Assembly (NCBI GenBank): GCA_903884815.1
Contig: CAISGE010000030.1
Span: 1-55,910 of the forward strand
DNA length: 55,910 nt
Source of the DNA: Candidatus Omnitrophota bacterium
Lineage (GTDB): Bacteria > Omnitrophota > Omnitrophia > Omnitrophales > Aquincolibacteriaceae
Direction: 5' to 3'
The notes under the pieces were generated by a model that worked only from the letters and a program-made list of their open reading frames with translations, was not told where the DNA came from and ran no database searches. Of this stretch, positions 24,228 to 32,664 are shown piece after piece (within the stretch, counting starts at the first letter, position 1; every line of letters starts with the position of its first letter). The position numbers and the translations under genes were made by a program.

Positions 24228-25868
24228 TCAAGCCTCCTTGAAAGGGTTCAATACAAGGGTGTTGCCCTGTTGGGTTGTGATGGTAGCAAGTTTCCGCCAC
24301 AATTGGAAGAATAGTTCGGGCCTAAACCGGGAAAGCGGCTCCAAGCCTTTCGATGTTGCGGCATGAAGAATTTTTTCTTTCAATAAACGCCGGAGGATCT
24401 CGGCTCCGAGCGCCGAGCGTAGGTCCAGCTTTTTCGCGATCGCCAGCGCTTTCGGGAGGGAGACCTTGGGAGCGTTTAAAGGAATTCCCTTCAAGAAGTT
24501 GAGGATGCGGGTCGTGATAAGCAGCGTGTAGAGGTCCTCACGCCTGAAATCTCGGGTCTCGATCGCCATTGCTGTGAGTCGGGCTTTGTAGATGTCGGCT
24601 TCCGAAGGTTCAGGGCAGTGCCGGGCGATGGGAGAATTCGGGATCAAGTAAAAAGGGGAGGCTCCCAAAAGCACCGGAAGTTTCGCGTTGAAGACGAGCG
24701 TTTGTATCATCGAAGGGAGGGTGTCGCCGGGAAGCCCCAGGATCTGGTAGGCGACCACCTTGAAGCCGAGCTGTGTTGCGTCCTTGACGACTTCCCGGTA
24801 TTTCTTGAGCCGGTTCGGCCGCAAGACGCCCTTCAGAAGTTTTGTGTTGGTGCTCACGAGAGAAAGGTTTAGATGCGTGAATCCCGCCCGGCGCATGAGT
24901 TCGAGGATTTCGCGGTCAAGCGTCCAGTAACAGATCCCGTTCATCGCGAGGAGCTGAAGGTCCTTCTGGGGGAAGGCCAAGATTAGCTTTTCGCAAAGCT
25001 CCAGTATCTCCTTCCGGTCAAAGGTGAGATTGTCATCCTCGAAGTCAAAGACACGGGTGCCTTCCGCGTAACGCTGCCGGATCTCTGCGAGAATATTTTC
25101 GGGGGAACGCCGCCGGCACTTGCGCCCGAATGTTTTGTGCACCGAGCAGAACGCGCAGCGGTAGGGACAGCCGCGCGAAGTAATGAGAAAACAAAGCGGC
25201 TTTTTCTCGAAAGTGTAATGGTCCCGGGGGAGATCCGAGAGATCGGGAAAGGGAAGCGTCTCGATCGGAAAATTCTCTTTCCGGGGATTGAAAATAAGCC
25301 TGCCGCTTTCTTTGTACCCGAGATTCGGGATACTCTTAAACTTCTGTTTTTTGGGGAAAACTTTGAGAAATTCCACGAACGGCCGTTCCCCTTCGCCCTG
25401 GATCACGAAATCGACGGACGGATTCCCTAGCATGAACTCCGGCATGGCGGAGACGTGCGCGCCGCCGAGAAGGACAGGGACCGGCCAGCGGGCTTTGATC
25501 ACCTCGGCGCAGCGCAGGGCCTCGCGATGGTACGGGGCAAAGAGCGAGGCGATCCCGACGAGATCCGGTTTTTCTTTCGCGACATCCTCCGCGATCTCTT
25601 CAAAGGTCGCGCCGAAATGATAAAAATGATGGAAGGTGGAGAAAGGGCTCTTGTCATCCTTGGCGTAATAATCTTTTAAGTAGGCCAGCTCGCGCGGAAG
25701 AGGGATCGTCCGGCGCCCCTGGCCGTGATGGTAATCTTTGATCACGATTTGGATCTTGGGGAGGTATTTTGCGGCGGCGGCTTTCAGATATGCGAGGCCC
25801 ACGGGTTGAAGGCGGATATCCGTGTTGTAGAAATCTTGGACCGGGGGCTGTAAAAGCAGGACCTTCAT
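24228..25868 (-). CDS. Cobalamin-binding-domain radical SAM protein
   Basis: The 546-residue protein has an N-terminal Rossmann/B12-binding-like region (LLLQPPVQDFYNTDIRLQPVGLAYLKA, IQGEGERPFVEFL) and a radical SAM core with C234, C238 and C241 in SRGCPYRCAFC. The DxHxxG cobalamin motif is not clean, so cobalamin binding is uncertain. The ELP3/MiaB-like core ends near 470, followed by a helical tail. Members modify lipids, hopanoids, antibiotics or pigments; the substrate is unknown. The start at 25868 lies just after a heptad repeat. Confidence 0.88.
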   Translation of the reverse strand: MKVLLLQPPVQDFYNTDIRLQPVGLAYLKAAAAKYLPKIQIVIKDYHHGQGRRTIPLPRELAYLKDYYAKDDKSPFSTFHHFYHFGATFEEIAEDVAKEKPDLVGIASLFAPYHREALRCAEVIKARWPVPVLLGGAHVSAMPEFMLGNPSVDFVIQGEGERPFVEFLKVFPKKQKFKSIPNLGYKESGRLIFNPRKENFPIETLPFPDLSDLPRDHYTFEKKPLCFLITSRGCPYRCAFCSVHKTFGRKCRRRSPENILAEIRQRYAEGTRVFDFEDDNLTFDRKEILELCEKLILAFPQKDLQLLAMNGICYWTLDREILELMRRAGFTHLNLSLVSTNTKLLKGVLRPNRLKKYREVVKDATQLGFKVVAYQILGLPGDTLPSMIQTLVFNAKLPVLLGASPFYLIPNSPIARHCPEPSEADIYKARLTAMAIETRDFRREDLYTLLITTRILNFLKGIPLNAPKVSLPKALAIAKKLDLRSALGAEILRRLLKEKILHAATSKGLEPLSRFRPELFFQLWRKLATITTQQGNTLVLNPFKEA

Positions 25869-25876
25869 AAAAGAGA

Positions 25877-25940
25877 GCTCAACGCGCAACGGTCAACGGG
25901 CAACGTTGTTTTTTCCGTTGTGCTTTGACCGTTGACCGTG
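25877..25940. repeat. Heptad-arm inverted repeat, CAAC subtype, at the RluA gene 3' end
   Basis: The left arm has GCGCAAC, GGTCAAC, GGGCAAC at 7-base steps. The right arm on the other strand has GGTCAAC followed by diverged units. The loop is T-rich. The last 16 or so codons of the RluA-type gene lie in the right arm and loop. Confidence 0.78.
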
Positions 25941-26657
25941 GCACCTCGAAAGGCATTCTTCTAAATCATCCGGCAAGGGGCATTCGATCACCAACGGCTT
26001 GCCGCTCACGGGATGAGGCAGGGCGAGGCGCCAGGCGTGAAGGAACATCCGGTCTAGGCCCAGCGCCGGCTTTAATTGCCGGTTGAGCGTGAAATTTCCG
26101 TAGACCCGGTCGCCCGCCACCGGGTGGCCGTGATAAACCGACTGGACGCGGATCTGATGCGTCTTACCGGTCAGAAGGTCGATCTCCAGCAGTGACAGGT
26201 TGAGTTTGGGGAAAAATTCTTTCATTTTGTAATTCATAAAGGCGTTCGGCCGTCCGTAAGGATCAATAGCCGCCCGGACAGCGCCCCCTGACCGCTGTTC
26301 CATAAAAGAGTCCCGCCACAGACTCTGCGCCGGCATCGGCCGTCTCGAAACGAGAGCGACGTAACCTTTTTTGACCGTGCGCTCATCGAACGCGCGACGG
26401 CAGGCTTCCGCGCATTTCTTATTTTTGACCGCGAGAAGCACTCCGGAAGTGTCTTGGTCGAGGCGGTGGATTAGCCACACCGGTCCCTGAGGCGTTTTAA
26501 ACTGGCGTTCTCCGCTGTCATAAGGCCCCTCGAACGCGGCGGCAGAGTGGCTGCTTCCAGGATTCGGATGCGAGAGAATGCCTTCGAGCTTGTTGACGAC
26601 GATCACATCCGTGTCTTCAAACAGGATCGGACATTTCGTGAAAGGGGAGTGGGTCAT
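25893..26657 (-). CDS. RluA-family pseudouridine synthase
   Basis: This is a single-domain RluA-type enzyme of 254 residues without an S4 domain. The catalytic motif HRLDQDTSG has D67; GKTHQIRVQSVYHGHPVAGD follows. The RNA target (rRNA or tRNA) cannot be told. The C-terminal residues CHGQRSKHNGKNNVAR are encoded by the heptad palindrome at 25877-25940 and are unlikely to be ancestral. The start abuts the stop of the upstream permease gene. Confidence 0.92.
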   Translation of the reverse strand: MTHSPFTKCPILFEDTDVIVVNKLEGILSHPNPGSSHSAAAFEGPYDSGERQFKTPQGPVWLIHRLDQDTSGVLLAVKNKKCAEACRRAFDERTVKKGYVALVSRRPMPAQSLWRDSFMEQRSGGAVRAAIDPYGRPNAFMNYKMKEFFPKLNLSLLEIDLLTGKTHQIRVQSVYHGHPVAGDRVYGNFTLNRQLKPALGLDRMFLHAWRLALPHPVSGKPLVIECPLPDDLEECLSRCHGQRSKHNGKNNVAR

Positions 26658-27617
26658 TTATACGAGTATCGTCTGAAGGAGGTTGAAAAGATATCCCGTG
26701 AAGATGATTCCGAGCGTTGTGACGGCAAAAAAGATAGCGATCAGCGGTAATTTCATGGCGCGGCGGAGCATCACGGCCTCCGGAAGGCTTAGCGCCGCGA
26801 TCGCCATCATGAAAGCGAGGGCGGTGCCCAGCGGTACGCCTTTCTGGAACAAAACGACAGCGATCGGGACGATGGCCGCGCAGCTTCCGTACAAGGGGAC
26901 TCCGATCAGTGTCGCGATCAGAACAGAAAAGATCCCGGTCTTTGCGATGATGCCTTGAATCGCTTCTTGCGGGACATAATTATGAATCAGTGCGCCGATC
27001 CCCACGCCGAGAAGCACCCAGCCCCAAAGCTTTTGGACAATCGTGACGGCCTCATTCCATCCGAAAGCGATTCTTTGCTTCATCTGTAAAGAGAGCGCAG
27101 GGCCACTTGCGGGAACCGGGTTCGGAAGCATGTCCTGCACGAGGTACTTTTCAAGCCGTAGGCTTCCGAGAAGAGCGCCGCAGGCGATGCCGATCGCAAG
27201 GCCACTCAAAACATAAGCGAGTGTGATCTTCCAGCCGAAAAATCCGAGCATGAGTACGACTAGGTATTCGTTGATCATCGGGGAGGTGATCAAAAATGAG
27301 AACGTGATGCCGAGAGGAATACCGGCTTTCAGAAAGCTCAGGAAAAGGGGGATCGAGGAGCAGGAACAAAAAGGGGTGATCGCGCCGAAAAGCGAAGCGA
27401 AGAAATGGCCCCAGCCTTTCGTATGCGCCAACCAGGCTTTGATCTTCTCCTGGGGGCAGAAGGAGCGAAGGAACCCGATCACGGCGATCATACCGAAAAG
27501 TAGGATCAGGATCTTCACGGAATCGTAAAGGAAAAAATTCAGGGCTTCTACCCAGCGCGTCTCGTGGGGAAGCCGGAGGACGCCGTAGACCAGCCAGTCC
27601 ACGGCTAGTTGCAGCAT
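26658..27617 (-). CDS. ArsP-like permease (DUF318)
   Basis: The 319-residue protein has eight to ten transmembrane segments. The family hallmark [16 protein letters not shown] is present, with [12 protein letters not shown] and [19 protein letters not shown] in the second half. Characterised ArsP exports trivalent organoarsenicals; related members handle other thiophilic substrates. Substrate here is an inference. The start overlaps by 13 bases the end of a tiny Cys-rich peptide gene, and a second permease of a related type lies further upstream. Confidence 0.9.
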   Translation of the reverse strand: MLQLAVDWLVYGVLRLPHETRWVEALNFFLYDSVKILILLFGMIAVIGFLRSFCPQEKIKAWLAHTKGWGHFFASLFGAITPFCSCSSIPLFLSFLKAGIPLGITFSFLITSPMINEYLVVLMLGFFGWKITLAYVLSGLAIGIACGALLGSLRLEKYLVQDMLPNPVPASGPALSLQMKQRIAFGWNEAVTIVQKLWGWVLLGVGIGALIHNYVPQEAIQGIIAKTGIFSVLIATLIGVPLYGSCAAIVPIAVVLFQKGVPLGTALAFMMAIAALSLPEAVMLRRAMKLPLIAIFFAVTTLGIIFTGYLFNLLQTILV

Positions 27618-27748
27618 GAATCTTCGCCGTTATCATCCTTCGAGTTACAGCAGCAACCGGATTGCTTCGACTTGGCTTCAAGCTTTTTGTCGATTTTTTC
27701 GAAAAGCCTCGCGAAAAACCCTTTTTTCTTTTCTTCTTTATTTTCCAT
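27605..27748 (-). CDS. 47-residue peptide with CCC and CC clusters
   Basis: The sequence begins [20 protein letters not shown], continues as an amphipathic basic helix, and ends with GCCCN and DSCCN clusters (five cysteines in the last 17 residues). AAAGG precedes the start. The stop lies 13 bases inside the permease gene, so translation is probably coupled. No family was recognised. Cysteine clusters next to an ArsP-like permease suggest binding of thiophilic metal(loid); that is inference. Confidence 0.7.
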   Translation of the reverse strand: MENKEEKKKGFFARLFEKIDKKLEAKSKQSGCCCNSKDDNGEDSCCN

Positions 27749-27762
27749 AGGGAAAACCTTTC

Positions 27763-27798
27763 CAACCTACGAGGTTGAAATCTTAACCTCGTAGGTTG
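27763..27798. repeat. Perfect 14-bp hairpin between the two small peptide genes
   Basis: CAACCTACGAGGTT (27763-27776) pairs with AACCTCGTAGGTTG (27785-27798); the loop is eight bases. Its 14-mer TTTCAACCTCGTAG (minus strand, 27767-27780) also occurs at 2625-2638. No U-tract follows in either direction. Confidence 0.75.
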
Positions 27799-27805
27799 AA
27801 GGAGG

Positions 27806-27892
27806 TTAACGGCAGCAGCAGGACTTCTTGGCGGCTTTTTTGATCTTCTTCGCGACTTTCTTTGCTGCTTTTTTTACTTTCTTCTTGGCCAT
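27806..27892 (-). CDS. 28-residue Lys/Ala-rich peptide ending in CCCR
   Basis: The sequence opens MAKKKVKKAAKKVAKKIK and ends AAKKSCCCR. It looks like a histone H1-type basic helix with a three-cysteine tail. AAAGGAGAACACC directly upstream of the ATG is a strong ribosome-binding site, which supports real translation despite its size. It lies between the two permease genes on the same strand as both. No family was recognised. Confidence 0.7.
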   Translation of the reverse strand: MAKKKVKKAAKKVAKKIKKAAKKSCCCR

Positions 27893-28068
27893 GGTGTTCT
27901 CCTTTGTTTGTGCACTGCACTAAATTTTTTTTAAAACAATGTTCCGGGCAGCGTGACAATGACAGGTTCGATTGTCGTCGGGAATGCCACCTCGAATCGT
28001 TGTCCGCGAGAAGGATTGTAGCCTAAATGAAAAGAACGGGGAAGGGGATTCAAGCGTGTCGGGGCGGA
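27893..28068. other. Intergenic region upstream of the Lys/Ala-rich CCC peptide
   Basis: This region holds the peptide's ribosome-binding site and a poly-A/T stretch (27925-27940). A TACAAT-like -10 is visible on the minus strand near 28018-28023, but no good -35. No gene is evident. Confidence 0.4.
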
Positions 28069-28134
28069 AGGCGTACGGTGTACGGCGAAAGAGGTGTGCG
28101 TAGTGCACCGCACGCCTTACGCCGCACTCCGTAG
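28069..28134. repeat. Heptad-arm inverted repeat, GTAC subtype, at a permease 3' end
   Basis: The left arm has GGCGTAC and GGTGTAC at 7-base steps. The right arm on the other strand has GGAGTGC, GGCGTAA, GGCGTGC. The central part has a GTGCGTAGTGCAC fold-back. The last codons and stop of the upstream permease gene (28117-28134) lie inside it. Confidence 0.75.
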
Positions 28135-29013
28135 GTTTGAGAAAAGATTCAGAAAGATTCCGGCCGAGACGCTTATCAGGATCAGAAGACCGACGATGAG
28201 GGCGTTCTCTTTCCGGTCTTTATTTTCTTTTAGTAGCACAAGTAGCCCCAGTCCGCCGCTGGCCGAAAGTCCCGCGATCGCAGAGCCAAAAGTGATCGCG
28301 CCTTTGAGATAGATCTCCGTGATCGCGACCGAGGCCGCGCAATTCGGGATCAGCCCCACGAGGACGGCGATCATGGGCTGAAAAAAAGTTCCCGCCAAAA
28401 AGAGTTCGTGCAATCCCTGCGCGCTGAACTTCGCGACTCCGAGGCCGATCACAAGCGAAACCACGAAAATGAAGAATAAAACTTTCAGCGTGTGTTTTAA
28501 CGGAAAAAGGAAAAAGGTTTTCCACCGGGAGATTTCTCCGCTGTGGGCGTGACAGTCGCAATGCCGGTGTCCTCCCGCGGGGATCACAGGACCGTGTGGC
28601 GGATGGGACGGAGACACGGCTTTTTTCTTAAAGAGAAGATCGACCGTGTAACCCGCGACCGTGGCGAGGATCACTTTGACGAGCAGAAGCCAGAGGACCA
28701 GCGAGGCTTTGTCGTGCTGGGCGAGAATGACCGGGACCGCCTCATCCGAGGTGGAAATAAAAACAGCGAGAAGTGTTCCCAAAGAGATGCAGCGCCGGGT
28801 ATAAAGCGTCGCGGCAATGACCGAGAATCCGCACTGAGGCATACAGCCGAGAAGCGCGCCCAGGAGAGGCGCGGAGCCCATCCGGTGGCTAATCTTTTCT
28901 CCGACGAAAGATTCCGATTTGTTTTCAAGAAATTCTAGCGCGATATAGATCCCCAAAAGCCAGGGCATCATCCCGAGCGTTTCCTTGAAAGCGTCCCAAA
29001 TGATCGCGTGCAT
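28117..29013 (-). CDS. Putative heavy-metal permease (ArsP_2/DUF2899-like)
   Basis: The 298-residue protein has eight to ten transmembrane segments. GALLGCMPQCGFSVIAATLYTRRCISLGTLLAVFISTSDEA matches the ten-helix metal(loid) exporter family, also annotated as putative manganese transporter. A cytoplasmic or loop segment GGHRHCDCHAHSG is Cys/His-rich and may bind metal. I chose ATG 29013 with GGGGAG eight bases upstream; the longer TTG start is less likely. It is the first gene of the minus-strand metal cluster. Confidence 0.88.
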   Translation of the reverse strand: MHAIIWDAFKETLGMMPWLLGIYIALEFLENKSESFVGEKISHRMGSAPLLGALLGCMPQCGFSVIAATLYTRRCISLGTLLAVFISTSDEAVPVILAQHDKASLVLWLLLVKVILATVAGYTVDLLFKKKAVSPSHPPHGPVIPAGGHRHCDCHAHSGEISRWKTFFLFPLKHTLKVLFFIFVVSLVIGLGVAKFSAQGLHELFLAGTFFQPMIAVLVGLIPNCAASVAITEIYLKGAITFGSAIAGLSASGGLGLLVLLKENKDRKENALIVGLLILISVSAGIFLNLFSNLRSAA

Positions 29014-29098
29014 ATATTTCACTCCCCTCGTCAACAGCGGCTCTTGCGGTAGGCAGCATGGTACTTGGGAATGTTCCTAAAATCAAGAAAGCTCAATC

Positions 29099-29178
29099 GC
29101 GTATGGAGTAAGGAGAACGGCGAACAAACGATCTGTTTTTCGCGGTACGCCAGACGCCGTACACCGTACGCCTTGCGG
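29099..29178. repeat. Heptad-arm inverted repeat, GTAC subtype, between divergent genes
   Basis: The left arm runs as diverged 7-base units (CGCGTAT, GGAGTAA, GGAGAAC). The right arm on the other strand has GGCGTAC, GGTGTAC, GGCGTCT, GGCGTAC. It lies in the 198-base gap between the permease (minus) and the small membrane gene (plus), where both promoters should be. Confidence 0.72.
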
Positions 29179-29211
29179 TCTGCCGCCGCATCTGCGAGAA
29201 TAGCCGCCGTT

Positions 29212-29421
29212 ATGAAAAATTATCTTTGGAAATATCTGCTTCCCGGAATCCTCCTGATCCTCTGCGCGTTCTGGGCGGGGACACTCCCCAGCATGATCTT
29301 TTCACTTCTCAGTTTCCTCTCCTTTTTTCTAGCGGGCGTCGCGCTGATCCTTGAAGGACGGAAACGCTGTTTTCCGGATACCCTGGAAAATGGAGCTGAA
29401 AAGCGGGAGATCGAGCGATGA
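29212..29421 (+). CDS. Small membrane protein, two helices
   Basis: The 69-residue protein has hydrophobic segments at about 8-25 and 28-50, then a charged tail. I chose ATG 29212 (MKNYLWKYLLPGILL); the frame further upstream passes through the repeat element and is unlikely to be translated. It overlaps the MORN-repeat gene as ATGA. No family was recognised. Confidence 0.6.
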   Translation: MKNYLWKYLLPGILLILCAFWAGTLPSMIFSLLSFLSFFLAGVALILEGRKRCFPDTLENGAEKREIER

Positions 29422-29975
29422 TCAAAGGGCGGGAGTATCACGAAAAGGGACAGTTGAAATGTAAGCGGGTCTTTGCGAAGGGTGTCATGGAGGGTCCTGT
29501 CAAGACGTACTATGAGAACGGACAGCTCAAGACCGAGGCGGTTTACAAAGGCGGAAAGCGGGACGGGCTTGCCGTGGAATATTATGAGGATGGAAAACTA
29601 AAGGCGGAGAAAACTTTCAAGGTCGGTAATCCCGAGGGGCTCTCTAAGGCCTACTATCCGAACGGGCAGCTTCAAAAAGAAGAGGTCGTGAAGGGCCGGC
29701 ATCTGGACGGCGTCGCGAAAATGTATTACGAGAACGGAAAGCTCGCCTCCGAAAGTTTTTTCAGGAATGGAATGAAGGAGGGGCCCGTGAAGTGGTATTA
29801 CGCCAACGGCCAGCTCCAGGAAGAAAAATGTTTCAGGAATGGAAGGCAGCATGGCCTCGCGAAAAAATATTCCAAGACCGGACAACTCCTGCGCGAGGAA
29901 GTGTGGAATTCCGGGGTTGTCCAGAGTCTGTATAAGGTATTTGACGGCAAGACGATGGTTCTACGCGGCAAGTAA
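29418..29975 (+). CDS. MORN-variant repeat protein (YwqK-like)
   Basis: The 185-residue protein consists of seven or so repeats of about 23 residues with the pattern YYENGQLKxExxxKxGxxxG. These are MORN_2-type repeats as in YwqK proteins. They probably form an extended beta-sheet surface. The label antitoxin used in databases for YwqK is not supported here, since no toxin is adjacent. It overlaps the upstream gene by four bases. Confidence 0.88.
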   Translation: MIKGREYHEKGQLKCKRVFAKGVMEGPVKTYYENGQLKTEAVYKGGKRDGLAVEYYEDGKLKAEKTFKVGNPEGLSKAYYPNGQLQKEEVVKGRHLDGVAKMYYENGKLASESFFRNGMKEGPVKWYYANGQLQEEKCFRNGRQHGLAKKYSKTGQLLREEVWNSGVVQSLYKVFDGKTMVLRGK

Positions 29976-29995
29976 CGGAGGAAAGGGGAGGCGTC

Positions 29996-30247
29996 ATGGA
30001 AATGGATGTTAAAAAAATGATCGCCAGGGAAGGGATGATTTTTTTGTGGGTCAGCGCCATGGCGCTTGTCCTCACGCTGGTCTCTGTCTGGCCGGTTCTC
30101 TACAATTATTGCTGGGAAATATGTTTCAATGTTCTTCTCCCCGTGTACGGTCTTTATTTTTGCGTGGGGGTGATCCGCCTTGTTTTTTGGGCGAGCAAAG
30201 CTTTGAAGAAACAATTCCCTAAGGCCGGCGTGAAACCGACCGCGTAG
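29996..30247 (+). CDS. Small two-helix membrane protein
   Basis: The 83-residue protein has two hydrophobic segments (about 14-36 and 44-66) and a basic end. GGAGG lies about ten bases before ATG 29996. No family was recognised. It follows the MORN-repeat gene by 20 bases and probably belongs to the same transcript. Confidence 0.65.
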   Translation: MEMDVKKMIAREGMIFLWVSAMALVLTLVSVWPVLYNYCWEICFNVLLPVYGLYFCVGVIRLVFWASKALKKQFPKAGVKPTA

Positions 30248-30272
30248 GATCCCAACAACGGAAGATCGAATA

Positions 30273-30572
30273 ATGAGCAAGCTAACAAGCGGCCCCGGCT
30301 GGTCATTGAGCTCGGATGAGCCGGCCCCGAAGCCGGAAAAAAAAGTAAATCCCGACAGTCCCAAGCCGAAGATCCGTCTGGAAAGAAGGACCGGAAAATA
30401 CGTGACGGTGATCGCCGGGCTTCACACCTATGGATTGGACAGGCTGAACGGCATTGCGAAGGAGCTCAAGGCCCTTTGCGGCGCGGGCGGTACCGTGAAA
30501 AACGGAGCGATCGAGGTCCAGGGGGATCAGGTCGAAAGGGTCCGGGACTGGTTTTCTAAGCGCGAGTCCTAA
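30273..30572 (+). CDS. SUI1/YciH-family translation factor (bacterial eIF1-like)
   Basis: The 99-residue protein has a 35-residue proline-rich lead, then a SUI1 domain: [42 protein letters not shown]. Bacterial YciH proteins can affect initiation fidelity. The lead region is species-specific. The next gene is separated by a palindromic repeat. Confidence 0.93.
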   Translation: MSKLTSGPGWSLSSDEPAPKPEKKVNPDSPKPKIRLERRTGKYVTVIAGLHTYGLDRLNGIAKELKALCGAGGTVKNGAIEVQGDQVERVRDWFSKRES

Positions 30573-30598
30573 TAACTAAGCAAAATCTTTTAGCGTCG

Positions 30599-30673
30599 GT
30601 CATCCTGAACCCCGAAGAGGGTGAAGGATCTCAAGATAGATTCTTCTCCCGTTTGCGACGGGATCAGAATGAC
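30599..30673. repeat. GTCATYCTGA-type interspersed palindrome
   Basis: The left half starts GTCATCCTGA and ends GAAGGATCT; the right half on the opposite strand starts GTCATTCTGA and ends GAAGAATCT. Each half also has its own small ACCCC/AGGGT-type fold. Similar palindromes are, as I recall, scattered in many unrelated genomes. No heptad structure, so this is a separate family. Confidence 0.72.
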
Positions 30674-30706
30674 GTGGGAAAAAAAGAATTACTTTATAAG
30701 GAATCT

Positions 30707-31852
30707 ATGAATACTGAAACAGGACCGGATCATATTTTGATCGATAATGCGGAAAGCCTTGCGCAGCTCACGGAGGCTCTCGGAGGCACAAGCCGCGTGG
30801 GTCTCGACACCGAGGCCGACAGCCTGCATCACTATTTCGAAAAGGTCTGCCTGATCCAACTGAGCTTTTCCGGAAAGAATTATATTGTCGATCCACTTGC
30901 CGGTTTTTCCCTCACGGCATTTCTGGAGGTATTGTCCCAAAAGGCCCTGGTGCTCCAGGGTGCGGACTACGATCTCCGTATGCTGAAGCGGTCTTATGAA
31001 TTCCGGCCGTTGGCCCCGGTATTCGACACAATGCTCGCGGCTCAGGTCCTGGGTTATGAAAAGATCGGTCTCGCGGCGCTCGTGGAAAGAACTTGCGGCG
31101 TTCTTCTTTCGAAAGAAGGGCAAAAGGCCGATTGGTCGCGCCGGCCTTTAACCGAGAAACTGCTTCATTATGCATCGCATGACACAAAATATCTCGAAGC
31201 GGTTGCCGATGTGATGACCGAGGATCTCCGGAAGCTCGGCCGGGAGAGTTGGCACCGGGAATGCTGTGAGCGTGTGGTGACAAGCGCCGGGCTGTCGGTA
31301 AAAGGTGACGACAGTGAGGTGTGGCGCATCAAGGGATCTTCCAAGCTGCCCCCGCAAACCATGGCCTATGTGCGGGAGCTCTGGAAGTGGCGGGATCAGG
31401 AGGCACGGCAACGGGACAGGCCGCCTTTTATGATCCTCCACAATGAAGCGATGATCGAGCTCGCGGAGTGGCGGGTGAAAACTCCCGGTGTGCCGCTTCA
31501 CGAGGGGCCTAAATTCATACAAAGAATGCAGGGAGAAAAACTCGCGCGGCTGGAGAACGCGATCCGGGCCGCTGAGCGTCTCACTCCCTCCGAGTGGCCG
31601 GTGCCGCCGGAAAGGATCCGGGAACGGGGACAGTCGTTCTCACCGGAGAAGGTGGAGAAGCTGCTCGTCGCGTGCCGGGTGATCGCGGCAGAGCTTAAAA
31701 TCGAAGCCTGTTTTCTGATCTCTCGTGCCACGGCCACAGCGGTGGTCCGGCATCGCGCCAGGACGCTGGCGCAGATGATCGACGTGGTCGGCATGATGCG
31801 TTGGCAGGCGGAGCTCGTCCTCCCCGCGGTTCAGAGTGTGTTGGGAGGATAA
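30707..31852 (+). CDS. rnd: Ribonuclease D
   Basis: This is a 3'-5' exoribonuclease for tRNA and small RNA maturation. The protein has 381 residues from ATG 30707, which has AAGGAA upstream. The DEDDy active-site residues can be seen: D34 and E36 in GLDTEAD, D88 in GADYDL, and Y155/D159 in YASHD. HRDC-like helical domains follow. An earlier in-frame ATG lies inside the palindrome at 30599-30673 and is less likely. Confidence 0.93.
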   Translation: MNTETGPDHILIDNAESLAQLTEALGGTSRVGLDTEADSLHHYFEKVCLIQLSFSGKNYIVDPLAGFSLTAFLEVLSQKALVLQGADYDLRMLKRSYEFRPLAPVFDTMLAAQVLGYEKIGLAALVERTCGVLLSKEGQKADWSRRPLTEKLLHYASHDTKYLEAVADVMTEDLRKLGRESWHRECCERVVTSAGLSVKGDDSEVWRIKGSSKLPPQTMAYVRELWKWRDQEARQRDRPPFMILHNEAMIELAEWRVKTPGVPLHEGPKFIQRMQGEKLARLENAIRAAERLTPSEWPVPPERIRERGQSFSPEKVEKLLVACRVIAAELKIEACFLISRATATAVVRHRARTLAQMIDVVGMMRWQAELVLPAVQSVLGG

Positions 31853-31968
31853 AGTTATAGGATGGTGCACGCAGGGGCACCGATTTACAATGCTTTGTAC
31901 ACCTCGGTTTTCTAACAGTAAACGGAGAACAAAATGCAACGGCGTTTCATCGGCAAACGGAGGGTGTT

Positions 31969-32439
31969 ATGAGGAAAATATGGTTATTGGGATTTTTAAT
32001 TCTGTTAGTGGGATGTTCCGTCAATAGTTCCAAGGACGCAGAGGAAGCGAAAACAGCTGCAGGCAAGTTCCTTACACTGCTCTATCAATCGAACGAAAAC
32101 ATAAACGCTGCTTACGCATTAACGTCGAATGCTTATCAGGCTGTTACTAATGCCGGTATGACTCGTCGTTTGCGGGATGTGGCAGGGGGGGTCGTCGGAA
32201 ATTACGAAAGTCACGAACAGGGCACCGATGTGACTCGTTTGCTCGCACCCAAAGCCCCTTCGAATGTAAAAATAATCCGCTTTAATGTTGTTTATCAGAA
32301 CGAACCCGAAGGGCAAATGCTCGTAACCATGACAAAGGAAAATGGTGCGTGGAAGGTCATGGGATTTAATATCAATTCTCCCAAAATTGCTGAAAGTCAG
32401 GCCAGAGGGAGCATGCGACCTGAAGCAGGCCAAAGATAG
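31969..32439 (+). CDS. Lipoprotein of unknown function
   Basis: The 156-residue protein has a type II signal peptide with lipobox LLVGC (cysteine about residue 17). The rest has a helix with TAAGKFLTLLYQSNENINAAY and strands ending ENGAWKVMGFNIN, compatible with a NTF2/DUF4019-like fold, which I cannot confirm. It stands alone between rnd and the START cluster; codon use looks slightly more AT-rich than its neighbours. Confidence 0.7.
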   Translation: MRKIWLLGFLILLVGCSVNSSKDAEEAKTAAGKFLTLLYQSNENINAAYALTSNAYQAVTNAGMTRRLRDVAGGVVGNYESHEQGTDVTRLLAPKAPSNVKIIRFNVVYQNEPEGQMLVTMTKENGAWKVMGFNINSPKIAESQARGSMRPEAGQR

Positions 32440-32664
32440 CCATTTTCTTTTAACCATAAATTTTACATGGAATGATCAGTCAATCGGTTTTCAAGTCGTC
32501 CAGCTAGAGACTGGCTGAACGGGCTTGTTTTTTTCGGGGCAATACGGTTTTATAGCCTATGTGATATGTGGTCCCCTCCATTGATCCCGTGCAGTACGGG
32601 GCGATCGGAGGGCAGATTCCGCGGCTGGTGTTACTTCCAGTCTCTTAACAAGGAGCAATTGAAT

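Noticed and set aside
29418..29975. Toxin-antitoxin module with the YwqK-like protein
   Set aside because: The label comes from database naming; neighbouring genes are small membrane proteins with no toxin features.
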